Assembly (NCBI GenBank): GCA_036653715.1
Contig: JAVVTL010000087.1
Coordinates: 1 to 5,828 of the forward strand
DNA length: 5,828 bases
Source: Scatomorpha sp036653715
GTDB taxonomy: Bacteria; Bacillota; Clostridia; Oscillospirales; Oscillospiraceae
Reading direction: 5' to 3'
Shown: positions 4,420 to 5,828 of the stretch, in pieces
Layout: every line of letters begins with the position of its first letter
How positions within the stretch are numbered: the stretch's first letter is position 1
Position numbers and translations under genes: made by a program
The notes under the pieces: generated by a model
What the model was told of the DNA's origin: nothing
What the model saw: only the letters and a program-made list of their open reading frames with translations
Databases searched by the model: none

Positions 4420-5828
4420 ATGAAAAGACTTCACAGAGCAGGGACTTTGGCGCTTGCGCTCATGCTGCTTGTGGCTTTGGCGCTGCCCGCGGCGGCGACG
4501 AACGAGACAAAAAGCATTGACATCACCTATCGCGGCATCAGCGTCGCCGTAGACGAAAAGGTGATTACGCCCGCGGACGCCTCGGGTAACCCGGTGGAGC
4601 CGTTCATCTATAACGGCACTACATATCTCCCGCTTCGCGCCGTTGCGGGGGCGCTCGGCCTCTCCGTCGAGTGGGACGCAAAGACGAGCACGGCAATGCT
4701 CACAAGCGGCGGCACGGCGACTTCCGGCAGCGGCAAGCCCGCCGCGAGCAAGGCGACGAAGACCATAGAAATCACCTATCGCGACATTAAAATCAGCATT
4801 GACGGCAAGCAGATAACGCCGAAGGACGCCTCCGGCAATACCGTTGAGCCCTTCATCTACAACGGCACGACCTATCTGCCCATCCGCGCCGTCGCGAGCG
4901 CACTCGGCGTCGAGGTGGGCTGGGACGGCGACACGAGCACGGCATATCTTGGCAAGCAGCCCGAGAACCTGCTTTGGCTCGTCGCGAGCGAGAAATATTA
5001 CGACAACGCCGCCGGCGAGGTCTACCATTCAACGACCTATACCTATGACGCAAAGGGCAATATGATAAAATTGCAGGACAGCGACGGCTTTGTGGCGGAT
5101 TACACCTATGACGCCGCCGGCAACCAACTGGGAGTAGCCTACGATGACGGCGATTGGGAGAAGTATACCTATGACGCCAAGGGGAACGTTCTCACCGCGC
5201 GGTACAGCTACGGCGGTCAGATAGTGAAATACACAAACACCTATGACGCCGCCGGCAACATGCTGTCCTCTATGGACGGCAACGGCAACGGCACGACCTA
5301 CACCTATGACGCCGCGGGGAATGTGACAAAAGTCACCAACACCGACGGCACATGGTCCGTATATACCCGTGACGCAAAGGGCAGAATTCTCACCTCAATC
5401 GACCACTACGACACCTTCGACGCAAAAAGCAGCTCCGTCTACGACGCCGTCGGCAATCTCATCCACTACGAGTCAAGCGACGCGTATTACTCGCTAAGCG
5501 GCGACTCGGTCTACGACAAATACAATAACTGCACAAAGTATTCCTATACCATCAAATATTCGGACGGCACAGTCGCAACCGGCAGCAGCGGCGGCGAATA
5601 TACCTATGACGCCGCCGGCAATATTTTGAGCCGCACGGAGACATATACAAACGACGGCGTCACCGATGTTTATTACTACATCAGCGAGTATAACGCCAAG
5701 GGCGACATGACAAAGACCTACACCTACCACGACGACGGCGGCGTCCGCGTCTACGACGACACCAACGTCATAACCTACGACGCACACGGCAATATCCTGA
5801 AAAACGCCACCGACAGCGGCTACAGCGA
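4420..5828 (+). CDS. Secreted stalk-domain and YD-repeat protein (3' end outside window)
   Basis: Function unknown; probably exported and surface-located. The ATG at 4420 has TGGAGG (4408-4413) 6 bases ahead, and the frame is open for 469 codons to the window edge. Residues 1-26 form a clear signal peptide: basic MKRLHR, a hydrophobic Leu/Ala core, then a cleavage-like ALPAAA with predicted cut before Thr27. Residues 31-94 and 114-177 are two copies of a stalk domain (copper amine oxidase N-terminal-like), each with DASGN.VEPFIYNGTTYLP.RAVA.ALG..V.WD, joined by a Gly/Ser/Thr/Ala linker. From about 192 onward run YD-type (Rhs-like) repeats such as YTYDAAGN, often 21 residues apart. Such arrays form beta-rich shells or bind carbohydrate in known families. 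No transmembrane helix, lipobox, sortase motif or toxin domain is seen in the visible part. No promoter or terminator lies in the 20 bases after serS, so read-through from the operon is plausible. Confidence 0.88.
   Translation, partial: MKRLHRAGTLALALMLLVALALPAAATNETKSIDITYRGISVAVDEKVITPADASGNPVEPFIYNGTTYLPLRAVAGALGLSVEWDAKTSTAMLTSGGTATSGSGKPAASKATKTIEITYRDIKISIDGKQITPKDASGNTVEPFIYNGTTYLPIRAVASALGVEVGWDGDTSTAYLGKQPENLLWLVASEKYYDNAAGEVYHSTTYTYDAKGNMIKLQDSDGFVADYTYDAAGNQLGVAYDDGDWEKYTYDAKGNVLTARYSYGGQIVKYTNTYDAAGNMLSSMDGNGNGTTYTYDAAGNVTKVTNTDGTWSVYTRDAKGRILTSIDHYDTFDAKSSSVYDAVGNLIHYESSDAYYSLSGDSVYDKYNNCTKYSYTIKYSDGTVATGSSGGEYTYDAAGNILSRTETYTNDGVTDVYYYISEYNAKGDMTKTYTYHDDGGVRVYDDTNVITYDAHGNILKNATDSGYS
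4510..4950 (+). repeat. Tandem duplication of the stalk domain
   Basis: Two 64-residue units, encoded at 4510-4701 and 4759-4950 (offset 249 bp), share 45 of 64 residues by my count. The identity is strongest in the block VEPFIYNGTTYLP followed by RAVA. The linker at 4702-4758 is low-complexity (Gly, Ser, Thr, Ala, Lys). The DNA is also similar, but many third positions differ, so the duplication is not very recent. Confidence 0.88.
4993..5828 (+). repeat. YD (Rhs-like) repeat array, about 12 units, open at the window edge
   Basis: Units centre on Y-x-Y-D-A-(A/K)-G-N followed by a hydrophobic residue. A degenerate first copy, KYYDNAAGEV (residues 192-201), precedes clear copies whose Asp residues fall at 210, 231, 252, 276, 297, 318 and 342, so the basic spacing is 21 residues with a few longer units. 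Further copies occur at SVYDKYNN, EYTYDAAGN, SEYNAKGD and ITYDAHGN. At DNA level the 20-mer acctatgacgccgccggcaa recurs identically at 5104, 5239 and 5602. The array may continue beyond the window. Confidence 0.9.

Noticed and set aside
4243..5028. Long minus-strand open frame opposite the end of serS and the stalk domains
   Set aside because: It spans two real genes in antisense and its internal repeats only mirror the duplicated stalk domain.
5494..5787. Minus-strand Val/Ala/Asp-rich open frame opposite the YD array
   Set aside because: Its low-complexity composition is the complement of the Tyr/Asp/Gly repeat codons; no ribosome binding site or family resemblance was seen.

Overview
The window looks like a chromosomal segment of a spore-forming, anaerobic-type Firmicute (Clostridia, perhaps Oscillospiraceae/Ruminococcaceae-like). 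Three things support this: a germination protease gene (gpr), which only endospore formers carry; a Soj/Spo0J-type parA-parB pair with two adjacent parS-like palindromes, an arrangement usual near the chromosome origin; and strong AGGAGG-type ribosome binding sites in fairly GC-rich coding DNA. The taxonomic placement is inference from gene content and family resemblance, not from a search.

Layout. On the minus strand, rpsT (ribosomal protein S20, 24-287) is read leftwards from a good vegetative-type promoter (347-375). Facing away from it, gpr (469-1329) is read rightwards from a candidate forespore (sigma-G-like) promoter (404-433). The 102-bp gap between gpr and parA holds two parS-like 16-mers (1334-1349 and 1360-1375). 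The second abuts the -35 box of a near-consensus promoter (1376-1404) for parA. Then follow parA (1432-2187), parB (best start 2196, to 3074), serS (GTG start 3095, to 4399) and an incomplete gene for a secreted repeat protein (4420 to the window edge). All four are co-directional, the three gaps between them are 8-20 bp, and no terminator is visible between them. They could be one transcription unit.

How the genes fit together. ParB should load on the parS sites beside its own operon, ParA is its ATPase partner, and together they would handle origin segregation and, in spore formers, control of initiation and sporulation. GPR degrades small acid-soluble spore proteins at germination. S20 and seryl-tRNA synthetase are translation housekeeping genes. 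The last gene encodes a signal peptide, two tandem stalk (copper-amine-oxidase-N-like) domains and a long array of YD (Rhs-like) repeats. It is the accessory element here and its C-terminus lies outside the window.

Most notable points: the seryl-tRNA synthetase has motifs closer to the archaeal/eukaryotic form than to the usual Bacillus form; GPR is compact with a very short predicted propeptide; one parS site looks like a hybrid between Spo0J and Noc half-sites; and the stalk-plus-YD surface protein sits directly behind serS with no promoter visible in the gap. I see no mobile element, CRISPR array, tRNA or rRNA.
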